This document shows, piece by piece, positions 7,800 through 14,722 of a DNA stretch of 33,065 nucleotides. Under the pieces are notes generated by a model. That model searched no databases. It was not told the DNA's origin and was given only the letters and a program-made list of their open reading frames with translations. Origin of the DNA: Iodobacter sp. BJB302 (GTDB taxonomy: Bacteria > Pseudomonadota > Gammaproteobacteria > Burkholderiales > Chitinibacteraceae); assembly GCF_002735645.1 (NCBI RefSeq), contig NZ_PDZG01000051.1:1-33065 (forward strand), read 5' to 3'. The position numbers were made by a program, and so were the translations under genes. Numbering within the stretch: position 1 is the stretch's first letter; the number at the start of each line of letters is the position of its first letter.

Positions 7800-8432
7800 T
7801 CAAGGCATCACCCATCCGTGCAGAGTCCCCTCTGCATCGACTTGGGGCAGGCACGCCCCGTTCCGAATCTTCCAACCGGGTGCGCTGCACCTTGCCACTT
7901 GCTGCAAGCTCCCTGCGAGTGCGAGCCTGTATGCCAATTGCCCCTCTGGTGTGTTCGCCCAAGCGGCAGCGGCTGTCTCATTGCGCGCTACCTTGATGGC
8001 TGCGCCGTACCCGGCTTCTCTGCCAGCGTCGAAGCACACCCAGCCAGTTACCAGTAGGCTGATCGCGGCTGCTGCGATTCCTGCTCCCAAGGCCTTCCAC
8101 TGCTGCTTCTTCGCGGCGTCGGAGGCCACTTGGTTGACCGCCTTGCCGAGCTGCTCCACAAGGTCGCCGTGTGCCAGTTGCGCTGCTGTCGCGGCGATCT
8201 TCTCGGTCGTCTCTTTTGTCTCACCGACTGCTGCCTTGGCCGCTGCCTCGATGCGTCCCGGCACGCTGCTGTACAGCCCAAGGTAAAACTCAAGCACGAC
8301 CATCAGCGTCATGATCGCGTCGTTCTCGCGCACGTCGAGAACGTCCATGACTCGCTCAAGCCGTCCAACCTCTTCGGCTGTCGGCTTCCGGTGGAAGGCC
8401 GCCTCATACGCGGCAGCAACCGCCAAGGTCAT
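7800..8432 (-). CDS. traM: TraM/MobE-like mobilisation accessory protein, 210 aa
   Basis: Third gene of the leftward traK-traL-traM-like operon; its start overlaps the previous stop as ATGA. One membrane span is visible at about residues 116-134 (ALGAGIAAAAISLLVTGWV), with a helical cytoplasmic N-terminal part and a C-terminal part containing two cysteines. In IncP (TraK/L/M) and IncQ2 (MobC/D/E) systems the third gene of this operon is an accessory transfer factor. The assignment rests mainly on gene order; sequence likeness to TraM is weak as far as I can see. Confidence 0.6.
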   Translation of the reverse strand: MTLAVAAAYEAAFHRKPTAEEVGRLERVMDVLDVRENDAIMTLMVVLEFYLGLYSSVPGRIEAAAKAAVGETKETTEKIAATAAQLAHGDLVEQLGKAVNQVASDAAKKQQWKALGAGIAAAAISLLVTGWVCFDAGREAGYGAAIKVARNETAAAAWANTPEGQLAYRLALAGSLQQVARCSAPGWKIRNGACLPQVDAEGTLHGWVMP

Positions 8433-9115
8433 GACATCACCTGACCAAGTGTCTTGAATGCTTCGTCACGCCACCGGATCAGTTCTGCGCGGTGCCCCAG
8501 CGGCATCTCCTTAAATGCTCCTTGGATCGTGAGGCGTTGCGTTGCCATCTGGTCTGCCACCCTGTCAGCTAGATCGGGGAAATCCAGCGTGCGACCGCCG
8601 CCCTCTTCGATCCGCTTCTTCAGTTCGCTGCCGTTGTAGAGCTGGAATTTTTCAGCGCTGCCGTAGTACCCGTTACGCACTACATGCACTTGATGGTCTG
8701 CCCCTGCTGGCATTGCATCAAGGTAATCTGCGAGAAGTTCGAGGCTGTCTCTTTGGCGGTTGATGACCCACAGCGTCACCATCGTCCGACCGAGTTCCGC
8801 CAAGGTGCTTTTCAGCGTTTGCCCGTACCGTGCAACCCCTGCGCTATTCCGGGCGGCTGTATTCACGATGACTGGCACGCCACGGGCCTTGTCGAGCGAG
8901 TTAATCATCTCGATCCACCCGTCCGCTTCGTCAAGGCTCAGGGCCGCGCACTGCACTGTCTCCACGTGCGCCTTGAAAACGTCTGGATTCGCGTCGTCGG
9001 TTTCAATCACAAAGGGTTCGATCCCGCGCTGCAAGAAGGCGTCTATCAGGGCCGTCGCCACCATGCTTTTTCCGGTGCCGCCCTTGTTCCCAGCGCACAG
9101 ATAAATCTTGTTCAT
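8429..9115 (-). CDS. traL: TraL/MobD/StbB-like ParA-family ATPase, 228 aa
   Basis: The N-terminus carries a deviant Walker A, NKGGTGKSMV (residues 10-19), followed by an ETDDANPD motif (residues about 39-46) in the A' position, as in TraL of IncP, MobD of IncQ2 and StbB of IncW. These ATPases are encoded beside oriT and aid transfer or plasmid positioning rather than classic partition, which here has its own ParA at 26.8 kb. AAGGAGG lies 8 bases before ATG 9115. It is 12 bp downstream of the traK-like gene and overlaps the traM-like gene. Confidence 0.8.
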   Translation of the reverse strand: MNKIYLCAGNKGGTGKSMVATALIDAFLQRGIEPFVIETDDANPDVFKAHVETVQCAALSLDEADGWIEMINSLDKARGVPVIVNTAARNSAGVARYGQTLKSTLAELGRTMVTLWVINRQRDSLELLADYLDAMPAGADHQVHVVRNGYYGSAEKFQLYNGSELKKRIEEGGGRTLDFPDLADRVADQMATQRLTIQGAFKEMPLGHRAELIRWRDEAFKTLGQVMS

Positions 9116-9127
9116 TTCGTTGCCTCC

Positions 9128-9589
9128 TTAGATTCGTTCGCGATCAGGGCGAGTAATTGCGGCGGTTGCGCTGGTTTTGCTTCCCGGCGCTTCCGATAGG
9201 GATGCAGCAGCACGTTCGCCGATGGACTGTGCGGGCGGCTGGACTTGATTCCCGCCATTCGCTGGTTGTGCTGACGGTGTGCTGCTCAGAGCGGCGGCGG
9301 TTGGTGCGGCCTTGCGCTTTGGCGAGCGTTGCTTGCTCCCTTGCTTGCTCGCAGACCCAGCCCGTTGCAGGTAGGACTTGAGCGTCGGTGCGCCAATCTG
9401 CAAATCGTCATCGGTCAGCAGGGCCGCAATCTGTTCGAGGGTGTAGCCACGCTCACGCATGGCGGTGATCTCGCTGGTTAGCAGCTTGATGCTCTCTTGC
9501 TTGCTGATCTCTCGCTTCTTGTTCTCCACAGGAGGCATTGCCCGCAGCTTGGCTGCGATGGCCTCCACCTTTTCAATTGTTATTGCCAT
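9128..9589 (-). CDS. traK: TraK/MobC-like oriT-associated DNA-binding protein, 153 aa
   Basis: ATG 9589 (MAITIEKVEAIAAKL) has AAAGGAG 5 bases upstream and is preferred over upstream in-frame starts that would run through the promoter. Residues about 28-72 form a helix-turn-helix-like block (KQESIKLLTSEITAMRERGY, then LEQIAALL and PTLKSYLQRA), as in accessory mobilisation proteins that bind oriT. The C-terminal half is basic, then Ala/Pro/Ser-rich and probably disordered. It is transcribed away from oriT, as traK is in RP4. It probably binds the nearby 24-bp inverted repeat. Confidence 0.7.
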   Translation of the reverse strand: MAITIEKVEAIAAKLRAMPPVENKKREISKQESIKLLTSEITAMRERGYTLEQIAALLTDDDLQIGAPTLKSYLQRAGSASKQGSKQRSPKRKAAPTAAALSSTPSAQPANGGNQVQPPAQSIGERAAASLSEAPGSKTSATAAITRPDRERI

Positions 9590-9677
9590 GCCTGCTCCTT
9601 TGCTTAAAAAACCGTCTTTATTTTGGCCTCCTTTTTTGTGCTTCGCAAGTTGTAAAGCGTTGTCGCTGTTGAAGTTC

Positions 9678-9701
9678 TTCCCATAATAGAAATTATGGGA
9701 A
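9678..9701. promoter_or_regulatory. 24-bp inverted repeat upstream of the traK-like gene
   Basis: TTCCCATAAT and ATTATGGGAA are perfect 10-bp arms around an AGAA spacer. It lies 89 bp upstream of the traK-like start on the traK side of oriT, where TraK-type proteins bind in IncP plasmids and often repress their own promoter. Confidence 0.65.
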
Positions 9702-9829
9702 ACGTTTAGGACTTGCAAACGCATACACAAAAACCCATACTATGCGCATCGCCGCGAGTAGCTTTTTTGCTTCCACCCGGAAAGGAAAGCTGCCCCCATC
9801 GCGATACGTACCGTGTCCAAAGGACGTAA

Positions 9830-9883
9830 CAGGATGGCCCTTGTCGAACACATGCCGCTACCGCTCCATGTGCCCGCCAAGGG
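9830..9883 (-). other. oriT: Origin of transfer (oriT) with nic site and inverted repeat
   Basis: The minus strand reads CATCCTG at 9836-9830 followed by T, matching the P-type nic consensus YATCCTG|Y, with cleavage expected between 9830 and 9829. Directly 5' on that strand lies an imperfect inverted repeat (9838-9854 and 9867-9883, 14 of 17 positions paired, 12-base loop). This is the RP4 order: traJ side, inverted repeat, nic, traK side. The site sits between divergent traK-like and traJ-like genes, as expected. Confidence 0.8.
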
Positions 9884-10014
9884 ACGCCGTGTCCTCGACG
9901 CTTGCGCGTCTCGATCCGTGGCTCATCCCTCCTGCCCTGCCGGGGGCCGGTGACAACGATGTAGACAAACAGACACACCCCGCCGCCCACCGGGGCCAAT
10001 TGAAGGAGCCAGCG

Positions 10015-10335
10015 ATGCCGTTTGAGGTCAAAGAAGGAGAGCCGCTCACCGAGCGCATCGGTGTGCGTCTGACAGCCTCCGAGAAGGTGAAGTTGCGGGC
10101 AGATGCTGACGACGCAGGCCTGTCGGTGAGTGAGTTGGTCAGGCGTAGGTACTTCGGTCGGAAAATCGTGGCGCGTGCCGACGAAAAAATGATCCGGCAT
10201 CTGAACCGCATCGGCGGTCTGCTCAAGCACGTCCACATCGAATCCGGTGGCACCTATAGCGTCGAGACGGCGCGTGCGTTGAGGCAGGTCTATGCGTTCA
10301 TCGACCAGCTCGCCAACAAGGGAGCTGACCAGTGA
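10015..10335 (+). CDS. traJ: TraJ/MobB-like relaxosome accessory protein, 106 aa
   Basis: In IncP plasmids TraJ binds the inverted repeat next to nic and recruits the TraI relaxase. This protein has the expected size and a ribbon-helix-helix-type start (ERIGVRLTASEKVKLRADA, then LSVSELVRRRYFG) followed by a helical C-terminal part. ATG 10015 has GAAGGAG 6 bases upstream. It lies just right of oriT and its stop overlaps the relaxase GTG start, so the two are translationally coupled. Confidence 0.85.
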   Translation: MPFEVKEGEPLTERIGVRLTASEKVKLRADADDAGLSVSELVRRRYFGRKIVARADEKMIRHLNRIGGLLKHVHIESGGTYSVETARALRQVYAFIDQLANKGADQ

Positions 10336-13028
10336 TCCTCAAGTTGATCCCTCTCGATCTGGATACGGCCGGTCGCAAGTCCAAGGCGACCAACATCGCT
10401 GACTTGACCGACTACATCGCCGTGCCCGATGACGCGGCCCGCCTGACCCGGCTGGGGTATCACATCGACCAAGATGGCGTGATTCACGGCGGTGACGGTG
10501 AGCAGCCTGAGAAGGTGCTTTACCTGACGACGCGAGGGTTCAACACAAGTACCTTCAAGGGGCAGCAGGCCGAGATGACCGCCCTTGCAATGGAGTGCAA
10601 GAAGTCCAAGTACCCGATTCAGCACTGGGTGGCTAGCTGGCCCGAGGACGAGCAGCCGACACCTGAGCAGGTGGAGGAACTGCTGGACGTGTTCCTTGAG
10701 CAGCTTGGGCTTGAGAAGCACCAAGTCATTGCGGCGCTACACCGCGACACGGACAACATCCATTTGCACATCGCCATCAACAAGGTCAACCCGGAAACCT
10801 ATCTGGTCGTGAAGCCCGCGAAGGGCTGGTGGAAAGAGGCGGCACAACGCACGGTTGCCATCATTGAGAACCGCCAAGGTTGGCGGCCGGAGCGACGGGC
10901 ACGCTACACGGTGATGGACGATGGCACCGTTGCCCGTGTTGGCAAGTTGGATGGCGTCCCCACTGTCCCGACTCGTGCCGGTGACATGGAGAACCGTACA
11001 GGCCAAAAAAGCGCGGCGCGGATCGCCATCGAAGAGGCTGGTGAACTCATCCGGGCTGCATCGAGCTGGGCCGAACTGCACCAAGACCTCGCCGAGCGAG
11101 GTATGCGCTACGTCAAGGCCGGTGGCGTGGGCGCGCATATCTACGTCGGCGATCAACCTGTCAAGGCGAGCACGGCGGGCCACTGGTGCAGCCTACCGAA
11201 GCTCACCAAGCGGCTTGGTGCGTTCGAGCCTGCTGCCTCTGCCGTCGTGGCTGTAGAGCGCAAGCCTGAGCCGCTGCGGCCAGACCTTCCCGGCTGGGAT
11301 GACTACATCACCGCCGCGAAGCATCACCGTGCGGATATAGCTCGCAAGTTGCGCGAAGAGGACGACCGTTACAAGCGGGAGATGGCCCGGTTCAAGGAGC
11401 AGAAGGCGGCTAGTAGTGCAGCCATCGCCGCCCAGAACTGGAAGGGCAGAGGGGAATTGCTGAACGCCATGCGTAGCGTTGCCGCTGCCGAGGCCAAGCA
11501 GGTCGAGCTGGAAATCCGGGAGCGGCATCAGCGCGAAGCAAAGGCGCTGCGGGACGCCCGCGAAGCATGGCCCGAGTACAAAAAATGGCTGTCCAAGTGG
11601 TTCAGCCCCGAGGAATCGGGTGACTTCCGCTACCACCGTCACGAGCCGCTGCGCCTTGAGGGTGATGGAGACAACGAGGCCTTGCCGCGCGATCTCCGTG
11701 CCTTCACGGGCGAGATTGTTGGCAGCGCGGTGGAGTACCGACGCCAAGGGGCGGCGGGGGGTGTGTCTGAGGAAGTGTCATTCACCGACCACGGCCGTCG
11801 CATCGACGTTCAAGAGGCCCATGACGATGCTGCGACCTTGGCAGCGTTGCAGCTTGGCGCTGCCAAGTGGGGCAAGGTTACGGTGTTTGGCTCGGAGGAA
11901 TACAAGGCCACCTGCGTTCGGCTGGCTGCGGAGCACGGCATCCGCATCGCGAACCCCGAGCTGCAAGCGCAGGTGGAAGCGGCCAAGGAAGCACGCAAGG
12001 CAGCACGGGAGGAAGCAATGCGCACGCCCCAGATGAAGCTCTTTGAGCAATACCACGCAGCCATTGGTGCTGACAGGTACACGCTCACGTCGATCAAGAT
12101 GGCGGCTGACCATCGCAAGGCCTTTGTGCTGGGGGGCAAGGACGGCGTAGAGGCAGCAGCGGTGGAGCGGCGGATGCGTGAGCTGCTGCGTTTCCACGCT
12201 CGCGGTGAAAACCTGTACTACACGCCTCGCAGCGAGAGGATGCACCATGTGCTGGTCGATGATCTGAGCGATGCCAGCCTGCGCCAGATGCTCGCCGATG
12301 GCTACCGGCCTGCGGTGGTGATGGAATCCAGTCCGGGCAAGTTGCAGGCCATTTTGAACGTGCCCAAGTTGGGCCGCGCGGACGATCAGGATGTGGGCAA
12401 TCGCCTCATCGTCGCCCTGAACAAGCAATACGGCGACCCGAAGCTGCAAGCCTGCATCCATCCGCACCGTGCGGCGGGGTTCGAGAACCGCAAATGGGAG
12501 CCGGGTGCGCCTGCGCCGAAGTACCAACGGCCAGACGGAACCTTCCCCGTGGTGGAGCTGCGGCACGCCGTGGCTTGCACATGCGACAAGGCATATGCAA
12601 TGAGCTGTGTCGTCGCTCGCCAGCTCGACGAGGAAGTCCGGGTGGCACAAGAGCGGAGGCCTGCCGCCCCTGCTGCGGTACGCACTGCGCTCCCTGCCAA
12701 TGCCTACGAGGCTCACTACCGTGACATCACTGCGCGCCACAAGGGCGACGGGATTGACCTGTCGCGCGTGGACTCCATGATCGCCCTGCGTCTGCGGGCT
12801 ACCGGGCACGGTCAGGATGAGATCGCAACCGTGCTTGAGGCCTGCGCGCCGTCGATTCGCACCGCCGACGAAGGCCGAAACTGGCATGACTACGCCCAGC
12901 GGACAGCGCGGTACGCCTTTGGGCCTGACGGCTCACGGATGCTGGCCAAGATCGAGCGTTACCGCGAGGACTTCCTTCGGCTTGAAGGCCGTGATCCAGC
13001 CCTTGAAGGGCCAAGGATGGGTGCTTGA
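10332..13028 (+). CDS. traI: MOBP-family relaxase TraI, 898 aa
   Basis: The relaxase nicks oriT and stays bound to the 5' end through a tyrosine. Motif I is around Tyr28 (NIADLTDYIA); motif III, HRDTDNIHLHI (residues 137-147), supplies the metal-binding histidines and is followed by AINKVNP, as in RP4 TraI. Residues about 490-545 resemble the LPD7 domain often found in large relaxases (KVTVFGSEEYKATCVRLAAE). The C-terminal region ends with a helical block (about residues 800-890) common in TraI proteins. The GTG start overlaps the traJ-like stop (GTGA). The plasmid lacks a coupling protein and mating-pair ATPases, so it should be mobilisable rather than self-transmissible. Confidence 0.92.
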   Translation: MILKLIPLDLDTAGRKSKATNIADLTDYIAVPDDAARLTRLGYHIDQDGVIHGGDGEQPEKVLYLTTRGFNTSTFKGQQAEMTALAMECKKSKYPIQHWVASWPEDEQPTPEQVEELLDVFLEQLGLEKHQVIAALHRDTDNIHLHIAINKVNPETYLVVKPAKGWWKEAAQRTVAIIENRQGWRPERRARYTVMDDGTVARVGKLDGVPTVPTRAGDMENRTGQKSAARIAIEEAGELIRAASSWAELHQDLAERGMRYVKAGGVGAHIYVGDQPVKASTAGHWCSLPKLTKRLGAFEPAASAVVAVERKPEPLRPDLPGWDDYITAAKHHRADIARKLREEDDRYKREMARFKEQKAASSAAIAAQNWKGRGELLNAMRSVAAAEAKQVELEIRERHQREAKALRDAREAWPEYKKWLSKWFSPEESGDFRYHRHEPLRLEGDGDNEALPRDLRAFTGEIVGSAVEYRRQGAAGGVSEEVSFTDHGRRIDVQEAHDDAATLAALQLGAAKWGKVTVFGSEEYKATCVRLAAEHGIRIANPELQAQVEAAKEARKAAREEAMRTPQMKLFEQYHAAIGADRYTLTSIKMAADHRKAFVLGGKDGVEAAAVERRMRELLRFHARGENLYYTPRSERMHHVLVDDLSDASLRQMLADGYRPAVVMESSPGKLQAILNVPKLGRADDQDVGNRLIVALNKQYGDPKLQACIHPHRAAGFENRKWEPGAPAPKYQRPDGTFPVVELRHAVACTCDKAYAMSCVVARQLDEEVRVAQERRPAAPAAVRTALPANAYEAHYRDITARHKGDGIDLSRVDSMIALRLRATGHGQDEIATVLEACAPSIRTADEGRNWHDYAQRTARYAFGPDGSRMLAKIERYREDFLRLEGRDPALEGPRMGA

Positions 13029-13483
13029 TGCCGCGCGCTGAAACGCTCACACCTGCACTGCCGCAAGGCTTTTCGGCCGACGAGCTTGCAGCCGCTGCCC
13101 GCTGGGTGGCTGCGCGCATCCGTCCTGCTGCAAGTACGCGCAGCATTGCCGCCACGCTCGAAGCCTTGCAGGCGGTCGCGCATCGTGCCCGCCGTGGCCC
13201 TGTCTGCATTCCCGACCTGCTGCCCGGTTCCGGGCTTGAGGTGCTGCACATCCCGGCCTCGCAGTCGGGCATGGGCCAGTTGGCCAGCCTGACCGGCGAG
13301 ATCGACCAAGCAGCTTTGCTCGCCATCGGCCGCGCGCTGCGCGCCGAGTTCGTCGCTAGCGGCGCGGACATGCTGCGACTGGAGGCCGACGATGGCGCGG
13401 AGCTGATCGTGTACGCCATCGAGGTGCGGGCTATCGTGATGGCCGCAACTGGCGTGCAGTTGGTAGAGACTACGCCGCAATGA
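13028..13483 (+). CDS. Hypothetical protein in the traI operon, 151 aa
   Basis: The ATG at 13028 shares one base with the relaxase stop, so it is the third gene of the rightward transfer operon. The protein is Ala-rich with an N-terminal helical region and a C-terminal alpha/beta part (LIVYAIEVRAIVMAATGVQLVE removed to short form: ELIVYAIEV, AIVMAATGV). No signal peptide or family is recognised. Its position between relaxase and a secreted nuclease suggests a transfer or establishment role, which is inference. Confidence 0.7.
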   Translation: MPRAETLTPALPQGFSADELAAAARWVAARIRPAASTRSIAATLEALQAVAHRARRGPVCIPDLLPGSGLEVLHIPASQSGMGQLASLTGEIDQAALLAIGRALRAEFVASGADMLRLEADDGAELIVYAIEVRAIVMAATGVQLVETTPQ

Positions 13484-13941
13484 ACCGAATGCTTTTGTTG
13501 TTGTGCTTGTTGCCTGTGCTTGCCGTCGCTGCGGACATCGAAGGACAGGTGATCGCCATTGCGGATGGCGACACCCTGACGGTACTCCACGGGCGCGAAC
13601 AGGTTAAGGTGCGCTTGACTGACATCGACGCGCCGGAAAAGGCGCAGCCCTTTGGTCAACGCGCCCGGCAATCGTTGGCTGAACTGTGTTTCCACGAGCA
13701 AGCGAGAGTTGAGGACAGGGGGCGTGATCGCTACGGGCGCACGCTGGGCCGTGTGTGGTGTGCGGGTGTTGATGCCAATGCGGAGCAAGTTCGACGGGGC
13801 ATGGCGTGGGTGTACGACCGCTATGTCACCGACCGGACGCTCTATGCCGCGCAGGACAAGGCACGCGCAGAGCAGCGCGGTCTTTGGAGCGAAGGCACCC
13901 CTACCCCTCCGTGGGAATGGCGGCATCACGCTCATAAGTAG
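13480..13941 (+). CDS. Exported staphylococcal-type nuclease (thermonuclease family), 153 aa
   Basis: A signal peptide (residues about 1-18) precedes an SNase domain with DGDT (29-32), the RLTDIDAPEK block (45-54, with the catalytic Arg and metal-binding Asp) and a DRYGRTLGRVWC block (about 82-93). Such small nucleases are common in conjugative plasmids near transfer or partition genes. ATG 13480 overlaps the previous stop as ATGA. The TAG stop is formed by the first full unit of the tetrad array that follows. Confidence 0.9.
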   Translation: MNRMLLLLCLLPVLAVAADIEGQVIAIADGDTLTVLHGREQVKVRLTDIDAPEKAQPFGQRARQSLAELCFHEQARVEDRGRDRYGRTLGRVWCAGVDANAEQVRRGMAWVYDRYVTDRTLYAAQDKARAEQRGLWSEGTPTPPWEWRHHAHK

Positions 13942-13958
13942 GTATATACATACCTATG
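13935..13958. repeat. Tetrad array A, (TANN) x6
   Basis: Six consecutive 4-bp units each begin with TA, with the core TAGGTATATACATACCTA (7-bp arms TAGGTAT/ATACCTA around ATAC). The array overlaps the stop codon of the nuclease gene and ends 7 bp before the recombinase dyad sites. Confidence 0.85.
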
Positions 13959-13964
13959 TTTGAC

Positions 13965-14090
13965 GTTCGGCAAACGGTGGTTTGTTGGACAGTCGCCGCA
14001 AGGGGTGGTTTTGCCTGTCCAAACTGCCGCCCGGCTGTTAAAATTGGCGTCAACTTATCAACGTCCAGCAAACACACCTTTGCTGGACAT
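13965..14090. other. res: Candidate res/crossover region of the serine recombinase
   Basis: Two 26-bp dyads of the same design, GTYCRGCAAAC-N4-STTTGYTGGAC, lie at 13965-13990 and 14063-14088, 98 bp apart, both flanked by AC on the left and A on the right. A related half-site (CTGTCCAAAC, 14015-14024) lies between them. This array immediately precedes the serine recombinase gene and spans about 126 bp, similar to resolvase res sites. The second dyad is followed by ATTTTT and could also terminate transcription. Confidence 0.6.
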
Positions 14091-14119
14091 TTTTGTGTCA
14101 GGAAGGCGGGTATCGGCCA

Positions 14120-14722
14120 ATGGGGCAGCGCATCGGGTACGCCCGAGTCTCGACAGACGACCAGAACCTTGATTTGCAGCACGACGCGCTGCGCAAGGCT
14201 GGCATTGCCGATGACCGCCTCTACTCCGACACCGCGAGCGGCAAGGACGCCGACCGCAAGGAGCTGCTGGCTTGCCTCAAGGCGCTGCGCGAGGGCGACA
14301 CCCTTGTGGTGTGGCGGCTGGATCGCCTTGGCCGCAGTCTGCCAGACCTCGTGCGCATCGTCGGCGAGCTGGAACATAGGGGCGTCAGCTTCGAGAGCCT
14401 GACCGAGAAGATCGAGACGGGCAGCGCGGCGGGCAAGCTGGTCTTTCACGTCTTTGCGGCGCTTGCCGAGTTCGAGCGCAATCTGATCCGTGAGCGCACG
14501 CGGGCCGGTCTTGTGGCCGCCCGTGCCCGAGGCCGCGCCGGCGGCCGGAAGCCCAAGCTCAGTGAAGCCCAAATCAAAGAGATCAACCAGATGGTGGATG
14601 CCCAGAAGCTCCCCATCGGGCGAATCGCCGAGCTGTACGGCGTCTCGCGAACCACCATTTACAAAGTCGCACCACGCAGGGAAAACGAAGCGGGTGAGGC
14701 GCAGCCAGTGAAGAAGCCATGA
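14120..14722 (+). CDS. Serine recombinase (resolvase/invertase family), 200 aa
   Basis: The N-terminus IGYARVSTDDQNLDLQ holds the catalytic Ser11 and Arg9; RLDRLGRS (about 69-76) and the EFERNLIRERT helix (about 120-130) are also typical. A C-terminal helix-turn-helix (GRIAELYGVSRTTIYK) completes the Tn3-resolvase/Pin layout. ATG 14120 was preferred over an upstream TTG because it starts at the conserved beta strand; AGGAAGG is rather far upstream (about 14 bases). The stop overlaps the restriction-modification gene (ATGA), an unusual coupling. It may resolve plasmid multimers at the adjacent dyads or mark the defence genes as acquired by transposition. Confidence 0.92.
   Translation: MGQRIGYARVSTDDQNLDLQHDALRKAGIADDRLYSDTASGKDADRKELLACLKALREGDTLVVWRLDRLGRSLPDLVRIVGELEHRGVSFESLTEKIETGSAAGKLVFHVFAALAEFERNLIRERTRAGLVAARARGRAGGRKPKLSEAQIKEINQMVDAQKLPIGRIAELYGVSRTTIYKVAPRRENEAGEAQPVKKP

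Noticed and set aside
7438-7962. 174-codon minus-strand frame over the 87-aa gene
   Set aside because: No ribosome site or motif, crosses the hairpin between convergent genes; the 87-aa frame has a good Shine-Dalgarno and a membrane span.
9925-9945. Plus-strand CTCCTGCCC as the nic site
   Set aside because: It is on the strand opposite to the RP4 arrangement and lacks an adjacent inverted repeat; the minus-strand CATCCTG with its repeat fits better.
11778-12887. 369-codon minus-strand frame inside traI
   Set aside because: Lies wholly within the relaxase, is His/Arg-rich and has no recognisable motif.
12799-13935. 378-codon minus-strand frame over traI end, 151-aa gene and nuclease
   Set aside because: Runs across three coupled genes on the other strand; the nuclease motifs show the plus strand is coding.
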